Positions 1 to 7,099 are shown, numbered from the stretch's first letter. The stretch: 7,519 bases of DNA from a candidate division CSSED10-310 bacterium (GCA_016932295.1 JAFGDC010000377.1:1-7519), one strand, 5' to 3'. Numbers and translations are program-made. Notes: a model not told the origin generated them from the sequence alone.

Positions 1-65
1 AATCCGGTCGCCGCATACCAGTCGACGGATTCTGTGCTGTCCGTGCACCGCACCGGGGAAGAAAG

Positions 66-1187
66 GTGGACATTGTGGGAGAACGCGTACCCTTCGTTGA
101 TTTGCGGACGCAGTATCTCGAGCATGAGAACGAGTTCCGTGAGGCCATGCGGGAGGTTCTCGTTTCGACCGATTTCATCCTGGGAAAGGCGGTGGGCCGC
201 TTCGAGACGCATTTTGCCGAGTACCTCGGGTGCCGCCGGGCCATCGGAGTGGGATCCGGTACGGAGGCGTTGATCCTGGCGCTGCGGGCGGCTGGTTTGA
301 AACCCGGCGACGAAGTAATCACCGCCGCCAATACCTACATCGCCACCGTGCTGGCAATCAGTCAGTGTGGTGCGACTCCGGTCCTGGCCGATGCGCGCGC
401 GGACGACTTCAATATCGATCCGGAGGCGGTACGCGAAGCGCTGACCGAGCGCACCAGGGCGCTGGTTCCGGTCCACCTGTGCGGGCAACCGGCGCGGATG
501 GACGAACTGCTCGGCATCGCGCGGGAGCACGACTTGGTGGTGATCGAAGATGCCTGCCAGGCGCACGGGGCGAGGTATGACGGGACCAGAACCGGGACCA
601 TGGGAGACATGGGCTGTTTCAGCTTCTATCCCAGCAAGAACCTGGGCGGATTCGGAGATGGCGGCATGGTGGTCACCAACCGCACCGAACTGGCGGATGC
701 CGCCGGATTGCTGAGGAACTATGGGCAGCAGACCAAAAACATCCATGAGATCAAGGGAATAAACAGCCGGCTTGACTCCATCCAGGCCGCCGTTCTGGAT
801 GTCAAGTTGCCCCATCTCGATGAATGGAATACAGCGCGCCGCCGCGCCGCCGGGTTGTACCGGGAGTTGCTCCGGGATTTACCAGTCAAGATGCAGGAAG
901 GTGAGGGTAACAGCGAGAACGTCTACCACCTGTTCGTCATCCTGACTGCCGAACGTGACGGGCTCATGGCGTATCTGCGCACGCACGAAATCGACAGCGC
1001 GGTGCATTATCCCACGCCAATCCATCTCCAACCAGCCTACGCCGACCTGGGAAGAGGCGCGGGATCCTATCCGGTGGCGGAAAAGCTGGCGGCTTCCTGC
1101 CTGTCTCTTCCGATGTATCCTGAAATCTCTGATGCGCAGGTGAGGCGTGTATGCCGGGTGATCAGTGATTATTTCGAGGGGGTATAG
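66..1187 (+). CDS. DegT/DnrJ/EryC1/StrS-family PLP-dependent nucleotide-sugar aminotransferase
   Basis: Fold-type I PLP aminotransferase that would transfer an amino group, usually from glutamate, to a keto group of a nucleotide-linked sugar in the cytoplasm. The N-terminus has the family opening VPFVDLRTQYL, and GVGSGTEAL (residues 61-69) is the PLP-phosphate binding turn. EDACQAHG (161-168) carries the Asp and Gln that contact the PLP ring, and FSFYPSKNLGG carries the Schiff-base lysine, K191. HYPTPIHLQPAY and LSLPMYPE near the C-terminus are also typical. At 373 residues it is full length. The start is GTG at 66; a second in-frame GTG at 75 is equally possible, since GGGGAA (55-60) suits the first and AAGG (63-66) the second. 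The next gene begins one base after the stop, so the two are probably translated together. That partner is a sugar dehydrogenase, which suggests sequential oxidation and transamination at C3 of a UDP- or dTDP-sugar, as in GnnB, WbpE or QdtB/FdtB. The family is certain; the exact substrate is inference. Confidence 0.95.
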   Translation: MDIVGERVPFVDLRTQYLEHENEFREAMREVLVSTDFILGKAVGRFETHFAEYLGCRRAIGVGSGTEALILALRAAGLKPGDEVITAANTYIATVLAISQCGATPVLADARADDFNIDPEAVREALTERTRALVPVHLCGQPARMDELLGIAREHDLVVIEDACQAHGARYDGTRTGTMGDMGCFSFYPSKNLGGFGDGGMVVTNRTELADAAGLLRNYGQQTKNIHEIKGINSRLDSIQAAVLDVKLPHLDEWNTARRRAAGLYRELLRDLPVKMQEGEGNSENVYHLFVILTAERDGLMAYLRTHEIDSAVHYPTPIHLQPAYADLGRGAGSYPVAEKLAASCLSLPMYPEISDAQVRRVCRVISDYFEGV

Positions 1188-1188
1188 G

Positions 1189-2202
1189 ATGCTGTTCCGG
1201 ATCGGCGTGATTGGTTGCGGCTACTGGGGAAAGAATTATCTCCGCGTGTTCGATCAACTGCCGGGATCACGGGTGGTGGCATTCGCCGAGCTGGACAGTG
1301 ATCGCCGCGCCGAACTGGCGGCTGCATCTCCCCGGCTGGCAGGCTATCGGGACTATCGCGAATTATTGGCGGGCGAGGAGTGCGATGCGGTGGTGGTGGC
1401 TACAGAGGCCACCAAGCATCATGAAATCATCAAGGCAGCCCTGGAGGCCGGCCTGCACGTACTCGCGGAGAAGCCGATCACCACCGCCATGGAACAGGCC
1501 GAGGAACTGGTCGATCTCGCCCATGCCCGAAATCTGAAGCTGCTGGTGGGACACACGTTCCTGTATAACGTCGCCATCCATCGAATGAAGGAGATGCTGC
1601 TCGCCGGGGAAGCAGGAGATATCTATTATATGCATGCGACCCGAACCCACCTGGGTCCCATCCGGGCCGATGTCAACGCCATTTGGGATCTGGCCGCGCA
1701 CGATGTGGCCATTTTCAATTACCTCAACGATGCCGCGCCTGTCCGGGTGGTTGCCACCGGCGCGGCCTATCTGCAGGCGGAACGCATGGATGTCGCCTTC
1801 CTCACCCTTACCTATCCGGGGGGGCGGCTCGGCAGCATTCATGTGAGCTGGATCGATACCAACAAGGTACGAACGGTGGCGGTTGTCGGCAGCGAGGCCA
1901 GGCTGTTGTTCGACGATCTCAATAATCTTGAGAAAATCCGGATTTTCAGGAAGGGCATCTCGGTCCAGCGCCGGGTGGCGGATTTCGGAGAATTCCAGTA
2001 CCTTCTGAGAGACGGCGACATCATCAGTCCCAAGCTGTGCCTGCGGGAACCTTTGCGGGTGCAGTGCGAAGATTTTATCGCATCCATTTCCGGCGGTACG
2101 GAACCCCTGTCGAACGGTCGAACCGGCCTCGACGTCGTTCGAGTGCTGGCCGCCGCTGATCTGTCCCTGGCCAGAGGAGGCGAACCAGTTGACATCTCCT
2201 AG
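1189..2202 (+). CDS. Gfo/Idh/MocA-family NAD(P)-dependent sugar dehydrogenase
   Basis: Cytoplasmic oxidoreductase expected to oxidise a hydroxyl of a nucleotide sugar. The N-terminal Rossmann fold begins at once: RIGVIGCGYWGKNYLRVF (residues 4-21) contains the GxGxxG dinucleotide loop. AEKPITT has the conserved catalytic-site lysine K95. WDLAAHDVAIF (166-176), with D167 and H171, matches the substrate-binding D-x3-HD motif of the nucleotide-sugar branch. The protein is 337 residues, normal for the family. I chose ATG 1189 because GAGGGGG (1176-1182) lies six bases before it and it places the Rossmann strand at the usual distance from the N-terminus; a GTG at 1165 would overlap the previous gene and add a meaningless stretch. 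Its immediate neighbour is a DegT aminotransferase, so the 3-keto product would be aminated, as in GnnA/GnnB (UDP-GlcNAc3N for lipid A) or WbpB/WbpE (2,3-diamino uronates). The choice between these cannot be made from sequence alone. The last 14 bases overlap the next gene. Confidence 0.93.
   Translation: MLFRIGVIGCGYWGKNYLRVFDQLPGSRVVAFAELDSDRRAELAAASPRLAGYRDYRELLAGEECDAVVVATEATKHHEIIKAALEAGLHVLAEKPITTAMEQAEELVDLAHARNLKLLVGHTFLYNVAIHRMKEMLLAGEAGDIYYMHATRTHLGPIRADVNAIWDLAAHDVAIFNYLNDAAPVRVVATGAAYLQAERMDVAFLTLTYPGGRLGSIHVSWIDTNKVRTVAVVGSEARLLFDDLNNLEKIRIFRKGISVQRRVADFGEFQYLLRDGDIISPKLCLREPLRVQCEDFIASISGGTEPLSNGRTGLDVVRVLAAADLSLARGGEPVDIS
2173..2180 (+). promoter_or_regulatory. Strong ribosome binding site for the TTG start of the GT9 gene
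   Basis: AGAGGAGG lies inside the 3' end of the dehydrogenase gene, eight bases before TTG at 2189. It is the best Shine-Dalgarno match in the window. It supports the rare TTG start over the later in-frame ATG at 2324, which would cut off the cysteine-rich N-terminus. The 14-base overlap with the upstream stop suggests translational coupling. Confidence 0.75.
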
Positions 2203-3364
2203 ACCAGATCACTGGAACCTGATTCTGGCGGATTTCACCGTCAATGTGGACTGCCGTTATTATATTGGTGAAAAACCGTGCAAGTACAAACGCTTGTGTG
2301 CCGGTTGCAGTGACTACTCCCCGATGGGAACCAGGATTCTCATTGTCAAGTTCGGCGCCATGGGGGACGCGCTGCGTACCACGCCCATCCTGACGGGTTT
2401 GCGCCGCACGTACCAACCACTGCACATCACCTGGCTGACGGATGCCATATCCCATCCGCTGCTGGCCGGCAATCCGTACATCGACCAGTTATGGATCGCG
2501 GGCGCCGAATCGTTGGCCAGGCTCATGAGCGAGCGGTTCGACCTGGTGCTCAACTTCGACAAGGTGCCCGAGGCGCTGGCCAGCGCCCACCTTGCCAAGG
2601 CCGCGCGAAAACTGGGTTTCAGGATGACGGAGCAAGGCACACTGGGGATCTATAACGAGCACTCTCGCTATTCATGGTTACTCGGCCTGTCCGATCCCAT
2701 AAAGTTTAAATTGAACACGCTGACCTACCAGCAGATGATTTTCGAGATGGCGGAACTTAGCTATGACCGAGCTTCTGATTTCTATTCCCTCGGCCTGGGT
2801 GATGCGCACCGCAACAAGGCGGCGGCATTGTTCGAGCAGTACGGGATACGCGGCGGGCAGCCGGTGGTGGGATTGAATACCGGCTGCGGACCGGTGTTCG
2901 CCACGAAAAAATGGACGGAAGCAGGTTACATTCAACTGGCGAAACTGCTGGCGGAGCGGTTCCATGCCCGGATTTTGCTGCTGGGCGGCAAGGCGGAACT
3001 GGAACGCAACCAGCGGATCGCGACGGCGTTGGGCAACATCGCGATCAATACGGGAAATGATCATCATATCAAAGAGTTCGCGGCGCTGATCGAGCGCTGC
3101 GATCTGGTGGTGACCGGCGATACCGTCGCAATGCACATCGCTATCGCCTTGCGGCGCGAGGTGGTGGCGTTGTTCGGGCCGACCTGTCACCAGGAAATCG
3201 ACCTGTATGATCGCGGTGAATTCGTGGTCACTGATTTCCCTTGTGCACCCTGTTATCTCAAGGTCTCTCCCATGAATCCCACTTGCATGGAGGCGCTGCG
3301 GCCGGAAACCGTGTTTGCGGCGGCGGCCCGGCGGCTGGTTCATTGCGGATTCACCTCGAGGTGA
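2189..3364 (+). CDS. GT9 (heptosyltransferase-like) glycosyltransferase with cysteine-rich N-terminus
   Basis: Predicted GT-B fold glycosyltransferase of family 9, the family of LPS heptosyltransferases, acting at the cytoplasmic face on a nucleotide-sugar donor. After an N-terminal extension of about 46 residues, the GT9 opening TRILIVKFGAMGDALRTTPIL starts at residue 48, with D60 in the GDALRTTP turn. The donor-side half has VGLNTGCG (227-234), CDLVVTGDTVAMHIAIAL (304-321, with conserved H316) and LFGPT. The extension holds four cysteines, C22, C31, C37 and C40 (C-x8-C-x5-C-x2-C), and the C-terminal region has C352, C355 and C366, a pattern that could bind metal or an Fe-S cluster. I recall similar cysteine motifs in some GT9 proteins but cannot verify this here. 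There is no signal peptide or membrane segment. The start is TTG, backed by a strong ribosome binding site. The gene sits in a polysaccharide operon; the sugar transferred need not be heptose. Confidence 0.9.
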   Translation: MTSPRPDHWNLILADFTVNVDCRYYIGEKPCKYKRLCAGCSDYSPMGTRILIVKFGAMGDALRTTPILTGLRRTYQPLHITWLTDAISHPLLAGNPYIDQLWIAGAESLARLMSERFDLVLNFDKVPEALASAHLAKAARKLGFRMTEQGTLGIYNEHSRYSWLLGLSDPIKFKLNTLTYQQMIFEMAELSYDRASDFYSLGLGDAHRNKAAALFEQYGIRGGQPVVGLNTGCGPVFATKKWTEAGYIQLAKLLAERFHARILLLGGKAELERNQRIATALGNIAINTGNDHHIKEFAALIERCDLVVTGDTVAMHIAIALRREVVALFGPTCHQEIDLYDRGEFVVTDFPCAPCYLKVSPMNPTCMEALRPETVFAAAARRLVHCGFTSR

Positions 3365-3371
3365 GGAAGTC

Positions 3372-3376
3372 AGGAG
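3372..3376 (+). promoter_or_regulatory. Ribosome binding site deciding the start of the glycosylphosphotransferase
   Basis: AGGAG lies ten bases before ATG 3387, in the 22-base gap after the GT9 stop. It favours that ATG over the in-frame TTG at 3315, which would add 24 residues read from the end of the GT9 gene and has no good site of its own. Confidence 0.6.
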
Positions 3377-3386
3377 CTTCGATGAT

Positions 3387-4823
3387 ATGAAGTGGACGGA
3401 GTGGCACAGGCATCATTATCGATCGGTGATGATCGCCTTCCATATCATCATGGATTTCATCACGGTATGCTTTTCCTTCATCCTCGGTTACTACCTGTAT
3501 CATTGGCTGCTCGGTCTCGGGATCGCCGGCAAACGGCCGCAACCCATAAGCGTCTACCTTGAATTGACGGTGTTCGTGGGATTCCTGTTCATTTTCATCT
3601 TCGAACGATTCGGACTCTACTCCCTCCAATCCAGTCTCCTGAACATGGAAGAACTCAAGCGGATGGTGAAGGCGGTGCTGACTGGCGCCATGATCCTGTT
3701 CACCATTTCTTTCTATATCAAGCGGGAACTGGAGTGGTCCCGACTGATAGTGTCCTATTCGCTGCTCGTCACCATGGTCATGATTACCCTGCAGCGGCTG
3801 ATGACCTTCAAACTGTTGCAGCGCTTCCAACTGACCAGGCCGGGAAACAGGCGGCTGCTGATTTACGGCGCCGGGGAGGTCGGCCAGGCCATCATGCGGC
3901 GGCTCTACCAGTCACCCAGACTGGGTATGAAACCGGTGGGGTTCATAGACGATGCGGAACTGAAGCGAGGCAGGATCATCGATGCCATGACCGGGCTGGA
4001 TGGGTCCGCGCTGGAGGTGCTGGGTAATTTCGAGGACATGCAGCAGGTGATCGACGAACTGGATGTGAACGAAGTGCTCATCGCCATGCCCTCCGCCCCG
4101 TCGCGACGGATCTACCAGATCATGAAGGCATGCACGGATAACGGCATAGCTTTCAGTTATGTACCCAACCTGTTCGACCTGCAGCTTCAGAAGGTCCATT
4201 TCGAGGACCTGGATGGAGTGCCCCTGTTGAGGCTCAAGTCAGAGCACCGCAGCTTCATCTATCTTGCCATGAAGCGGATGTTCGATGTGGCGTTCTCGTC
4301 GGTTGTCCTGTGCGCGGCGCTTCCCGTGACTCCCCTGCTCGCCTGGCTCATCAAGCGTGATTCGAGGGGACCGGTGTTTTTCGTTCATGAGCGGGTGGGG
4401 AAGGACGGCAGGCTGTTCAATATTATCAAGTTCCGGACGATGTATTGCGATACGCCGGAGTACTGTCACACCCCCACGTGCCACGATGATCCCCGCATTA
4501 CCAGGGTGGGGCATTGGCTGCGGCGTTTCAGCATCGATGAACTGCCGCAGTTCTGGAATGTCATCAAGGGGGAGATGAGCGTCGTGGGTCCGCGACCGGA
4601 AATGCCTTTTGTGGTTGATAGTTACAATACCCTGCAATCGGAACGACTCAAGGTGCGTCCCGGCATCACCGGCCTGTGGCAGATCAGCGCCGATCGAGCG
4701 CGGGATATCCACAGCAATATCGACTACGATATCTACTATACGCAGAACCAATCCATGCTGCTGGATCTGATCATTATCCTTCGCACCATCTACTGCGCCA
4801 TCAGGGGAATCGGCGCGTACTAG
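3387..4823 (+). CDS. Polyprenyl glycosylphosphotransferase (undecaprenyl-phosphate sugar-1-phosphate transferase, WbaP/WcaJ-type)
   Basis: Inner-membrane initiating enzyme expected to transfer a sugar-1-phosphate from a UDP-sugar to undecaprenyl phosphate, starting repeat-unit assembly. The protein has 478 residues in the usual three-part layout. Four hydrophobic segments (about 14-42, 54-72, 94-111 and 119-139) are followed by a Rossmann-like cytosolic domain beginning RRLLIYGAGEVG (155-166). The catalytic bacterial sugar transferase domain starts near KRMFDVA (296-302), with a re-entrant or membrane helix after it. Its signature motifs are all present: KFRTMY (348-353), DPRITRVG, DELPQFWNV (384 on, with the D-E pair), VVGPRPE (399-405), RPGITGLWQ (424-432) and the closing GIGAY. 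The loop after KFRTMY is rich in Cys and His (C354, C360, H361, C365, H366), which I find unusual. It is the last gene of the plus-strand operon. The sugar added (glucose, galactose or an amino sugar) cannot be told from sequence. Confidence 0.95.
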   Translation: MKWTEWHRHHYRSVMIAFHIIMDFITVCFSFILGYYLYHWLLGLGIAGKRPQPISVYLELTVFVGFLFIFIFERFGLYSLQSSLLNMEELKRMVKAVLTGAMILFTISFYIKRELEWSRLIVSYSLLVTMVMITLQRLMTFKLLQRFQLTRPGNRRLLIYGAGEVGQAIMRRLYQSPRLGMKPVGFIDDAELKRGRIIDAMTGLDGSALEVLGNFEDMQQVIDELDVNEVLIAMPSAPSRRIYQIMKACTDNGIAFSYVPNLFDLQLQKVHFEDLDGVPLLRLKSEHRSFIYLAMKRMFDVAFSSVVLCAALPVTPLLAWLIKRDSRGPVFFVHERVGKDGRLFNIIKFRTMYCDTPEYCHTPTCHDDPRITRVGHWLRRFSIDELPQFWNVIKGEMSVVGPRPEMPFVVDSYNTLQSERLKVRPGITGLWQISADRARDIHSNIDYDIYYTQNQSMLLDLIIILRTIYCAIRGIGAY

Positions 4824-5015
4824 CACGGCGCTCCTGCTCTTGCCCGGTTTCGCCTCAGAGAGTCGCCGCGCTCCCGGACTCCCGCCGGCCGCCATCCATT
4901 TCGATATCAATGGTCCGTGTCCCGGGCGGCGGTCTGAGACCATTCGTGGCAGAGCGGCTGCCGCCAGCCCTGCCGGCCTGCCCACGGGCCATGGCGGGAG
5001 TGATGGGTTGCGTGC
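4824..5015. other. Intergenic region between convergent genes with inverted repeats
   Basis: I see no gene in these 192 bases. There are several GC-rich inverted repeats: GCCGCC/GGCGGC (4888-4893 with 4925-4930), CCATT/AATGG (4896-4900 with 4909-4913), AATGGTC/GACCATT (4909-4915 with 4938-4944) and the hairpin at 4948-4974. The AATGG arm is shared by two of them, so they are alternative folds. None is followed by a run of T on either strand, so intrinsic termination is not shown. Two operons converge here, so a terminator function for one or more of them is reasonable. Confidence 0.6.
4948..4974. terminator. Candidate bidirectional hairpin between converging operons
   Basis: GGCAG pairs with CTGCC (4948-4952 with 4970-4974) and, inside it, GGCTG pairs with CAGCC (4956-4960 with 4965-4969). 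This leaves an AGC bulge on the left arm and a CCGC loop: ten GC-rich pairs in 27 bases. Neither strand shows a T-tract afterwards, so this is a weak terminator call based mostly on its place between converging genes. Confidence 0.3.
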
Positions 5016-6335
5016 TCAGAACGAGTTGTTCTTCATCAACTGCCGGATGTACTCGATGCGCCTGGCGTCACCCGGATATAACAGGTCGGCCAGGTCCTCG
5101 GCGCGGACATCGGTGGGGCACTTGTCCTTGATCCGCTGCAGGATTGATCTGTCGATTCGGTTGAGAAGGTCTTCAGCGGACGTGATCTCCTCCACCAGGG
5201 TGAGTGTTCCTTCCGGCGGCTGAAATCTGAACCCCCTGGCCTTGTAGACCATCTCGCGGAGCTTCTTTGCATCGGTCTCCAGAAGGGCTTGTCCACCCTG
5301 CTCGAAGTACTCGATAATTTTTTCCTCGAGCGCTCTGAATCCATCCAGGACAGGTGTTTTCTGGAAGATGTCGAACACCGCCTCCAGGCCCTTCACCCTG
5401 ATCGGCGCCGGCAGCAGCCGATAATTGATCTGCCGCAGCGTCTGCTGAATGGCGTTGACCGGGTCCGCCTGCCGGCCATCTTCGGATTCGACCTTTCCCT
5501 GGCCGGCTTCCCGCAGTCTGACCAGGTGGTCGTGCTCGCCCTGTTCGATCTGAATCAGATCCTGGCAACTTTCCAGGAAGCCGCTGAAGGAGGTGAATCC
5601 CACGTCGGTCTCATCGAAGGATGGATCCAACCGCAACATCATGGGTTTGATGGCGGCTTTCAGCGCGGATTCTTCCATGCCGCCCGGGATCAGTCGTTTC
5701 AGCGCCTTCACCAGCAATTCCCTGGCGTTGATCACGTCACCGGTGGTGACCGCTTCTTCCTTGTCAGCCTCGGTGGCCTCTCCGATCTGGAGCAGGATGT
5801 TGTGGTAGAACTTGAACTCGTTGCAGGACTTGATCCAGTAAGAGTTTGACGACGACTTGGCGCCGATGCCGATCACGTACTTGTTGTGTTCCCGTAGTTT
5901 CTGCGCCACGCCGGTGAAATCGCTGTCGCCACCCACCACCACCACGTGCGTGATGGCGCTGTGTTGATAGATGTCCTCGAGCGCATCGACGGCGATCCGG
6001 ATATCCGCCCCGTTCTTGGCGTTCGGTCCGCGATGGAACAGTTGCACCAGGTCGATGGCATTTTCCATTGTGACATAACGATACGAGATGAAGTACGTCC
6101 AGTTGGCGTATGCGCGGTTGACGACGATGGAGCCGAAGGAGCTGACGTAATCGATGATGGCCTTGATATCCACGCGCCGTTCGTTCTCTCTGGTGTGCCG
6201 TTCCTGGTACATCTTGTAACGGCGCTTGCCGGTGTAATCTTCGTGCATCTCGGGCTGTTTCGCCTGGATGCTCCAGTGGATGTTTTCGAAATCCCAATAA
6301 ATCGCCACCTTGTTGGTTTCAATAGTGCCGGCCAT
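5016..6335 (-). CDS. NYN-domain (LabA/DUF88-like) putative ribonuclease with OST-HTH/LOTUS domain
   Basis: A 439-residue cytoplasmic protein. Residues 9-185 form a NYN (PIN-like) domain: VAIYWDFENIH (10-20) gives D15 and N18, NGADIRIAVDALE (108-120) gives D111 and D117, and VVVVGGDSDF (131-140) gives D137 and D139. This is the acidic set expected of a metal-dependent RNase active site. A charged, aromatic insert at about 24-54 separates the first strand from the next helix. Residues 203-274 match an OST-HTH/LOTUS RNA-binding fold, ending in the typical GFTSFSGFLES followed by a hydrophobic strand. Residues 291-439 are predominantly helical and I do not recognise them. There is no signal peptide or membrane segment. 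The start is ATG 6335, with GGGGGGAA upstream on the minus strand. It lies 38 bases after a GT2 glycosyltransferase gene and probably shares its promoter. The family suggests RNA cleavage or RNA-based regulation, but the target is unknown. Domain calls are firm; the biological role is inference. Confidence 0.92.
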   Translation of the reverse strand: MAGTIETNKVAIYWDFENIHWSIQAKQPEMHEDYTGKRRYKMYQERHTRENERRVDIKAIIDYVSSFGSIVVNRAYANWTYFISYRYVTMENAIDLVQLFHRGPNAKNGADIRIAVDALEDIYQHSAITHVVVVGGDSDFTGVAQKLREHNKYVIGIGAKSSSNSYWIKSCNEFKFYHNILLQIGEATEADKEEAVTTGDVINARELLVKALKRLIPGGMEESALKAAIKPMMLRLDPSFDETDVGFTSFSGFLESCQDLIQIEQGEHDHLVRLREAGQGKVESEDGRQADPVNAIQQTLRQINYRLLPAPIRVKGLEAVFDIFQKTPVLDGFRALEEKIIEYFEQGGQALLETDAKKLREMVYKARGFRFQPPEGTLTLVEEITSAEDLLNRIDRSILQRIKDKCPTDVRAEDLADLLYPGDARRIEYIRQLMKNNSF

Positions 6336-6373
6336 ATGCTTGTTCCCCCCGGGGATGTTCAGTTCGGGAAAGC

Positions 6374-7099
6374 TTACCTGTACAACCCAAGTATATCCTT
6401 GTAGCGGATGGAAAGCAGTTCCAGGAACATGCCCGCCGAGTCACGCAGCGAACTTATCCTGGAATCGGGTGAGTTGAACCAGCGGATGGGCACTTCGGCC
6501 ACTCCCAGGCCATGTTTGGAGGCGATAAACAGCAATTCCGCATCGAATCCCCATCGTTCGATGGTCTGGCGTGGAAAGATTATCTCTCCGGCGCGGCGGG
6601 TGAATGCCTTGAAGCCGCACTGGGTATCCATGATCTTCCGCACGGCGATGGCGCGCACCAGGAGGTTGAACACCCGGCCCATTGCTTCCCGGTACGCCGC
6701 CTGGTGCACTTCGATCCGGCTCTGCTGGAGGCCTCGTGAGCCGATGACCACCTCGAATCCACGGTCGAAATATGGCCAGAATTTGTCGATTTCTTCGATG
6801 GGAGTTGAATTGTCCGCATCAGTGAACAGGCTGTAGGCTCCTTCCGCCGACTGGATCCCTTTCCGTACCGAATGTCCCTTTCCTCGATTGATTGAATTCC
6901 TGATGATCCGCAACCGGGGAAAGTCGGCATGGGTTTCCACCGCCTGGACCGTCCCATCGCTGCTGCCGTCATCTACAACGAGTATCTCGCTCCCATAGGA
7001 CTGCCGTTTGAGGTAGTTCTGAACGCTCATCAGCGTGTTGCCGATTCGATTCTCTTCGTTGAACGCCGGTATGATCACCGACAAGCGCAGTTCCGTCAT
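6374..7099 (-). CDS. GT2 glycosyltransferase, DPM1/ALG5-like (polyprenyl-phosphate glycosyltransferase)
   Basis: A 241-residue GT-A fold enzyme, probably transferring a sugar from UDP- or GDP-sugar to a polyprenyl phosphate at the cytoplasmic face of the inner membrane. LSVIIPAFNEENRI (6-19) and VVDDGSSDGT (41-50) form the nucleotide-binding half. NRGKGHSVRKG (71-81) is the DPM1/ALG5 signature. FTDADNSTP (92-100) holds the metal-binding D94 and D96, followed by VIGSR. QCGFKAFTR and RWGFDAELL in the second half also fit the dolichyl-phosphate glucosyltransferase branch. There is no C-terminal membrane anchor, so it would be a single-domain peripheral enzyme. I prefer ATG 7099 to the adjacent GTG 7102 because AAAGGA (7111-7106 on the minus strand) is then six bases away instead of three. 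It is first in a minus-strand operon with the NYN gene and opposes the polysaccharide operon. The donor sugar is not determinable. Confidence 0.93.
   Translation of the reverse strand: MTELRLSVIIPAFNEENRIGNTLMSVQNYLKRQSYGSEILVVDDGSSDGTVQAVETHADFPRLRIIRNSINRGKGHSVRKGIQSAEGAYSLFTDADNSTPIEEIDKFWPYFDRGFEVVIGSRGLQQSRIEVHQAAYREAMGRVFNLLVRAIAVRKIMDTQCGFKAFTRRAGEIIFPRQTIERWGFDAELLFIASKHGLGVAEVPIRWFNSPDSRISSLRDSAGMFLELLSIRYKDILGLYR

Noticed and set aside
1165..1188. Earlier GTG start for the dehydrogenase
   Set aside because: It lies inside the aminotransferase gene and adds eight residues before the Rossmann strand; ATG 1189 has a strong GAGGGGG six bases upstream.
2678..3343. 221-codon open frame on the minus strand
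   Set aside because: It lies entirely opposite the well-supported GT9 gene, and its His/Arg/Gln-rich translation has no recognisable fold.
2324..3364. Shorter GT9 gene starting at ATG 2324
   Set aside because: It has no good ribosome binding site and would remove the cysteine-rich extension that the strong AGAGGAGG and TTG start preserve.
3315..3386. N-terminal extension of the glycosylphosphotransferase from TTG 3315
   Set aside because: It overlaps the end of the GT9 gene by 50 bases, lacks a good ribosome binding site and encodes arginine-rich sequence read out of frame from that gene. ATG 3387 has AGGAG at suitable spacing.
4239..4985. 248-codon open frame on the minus strand
   Set aside because: It is opposite the catalytic domain of the glycosylphosphotransferase, its translation shows no family motif and it lacks a ribosome binding site; it is a high-GC shadow.
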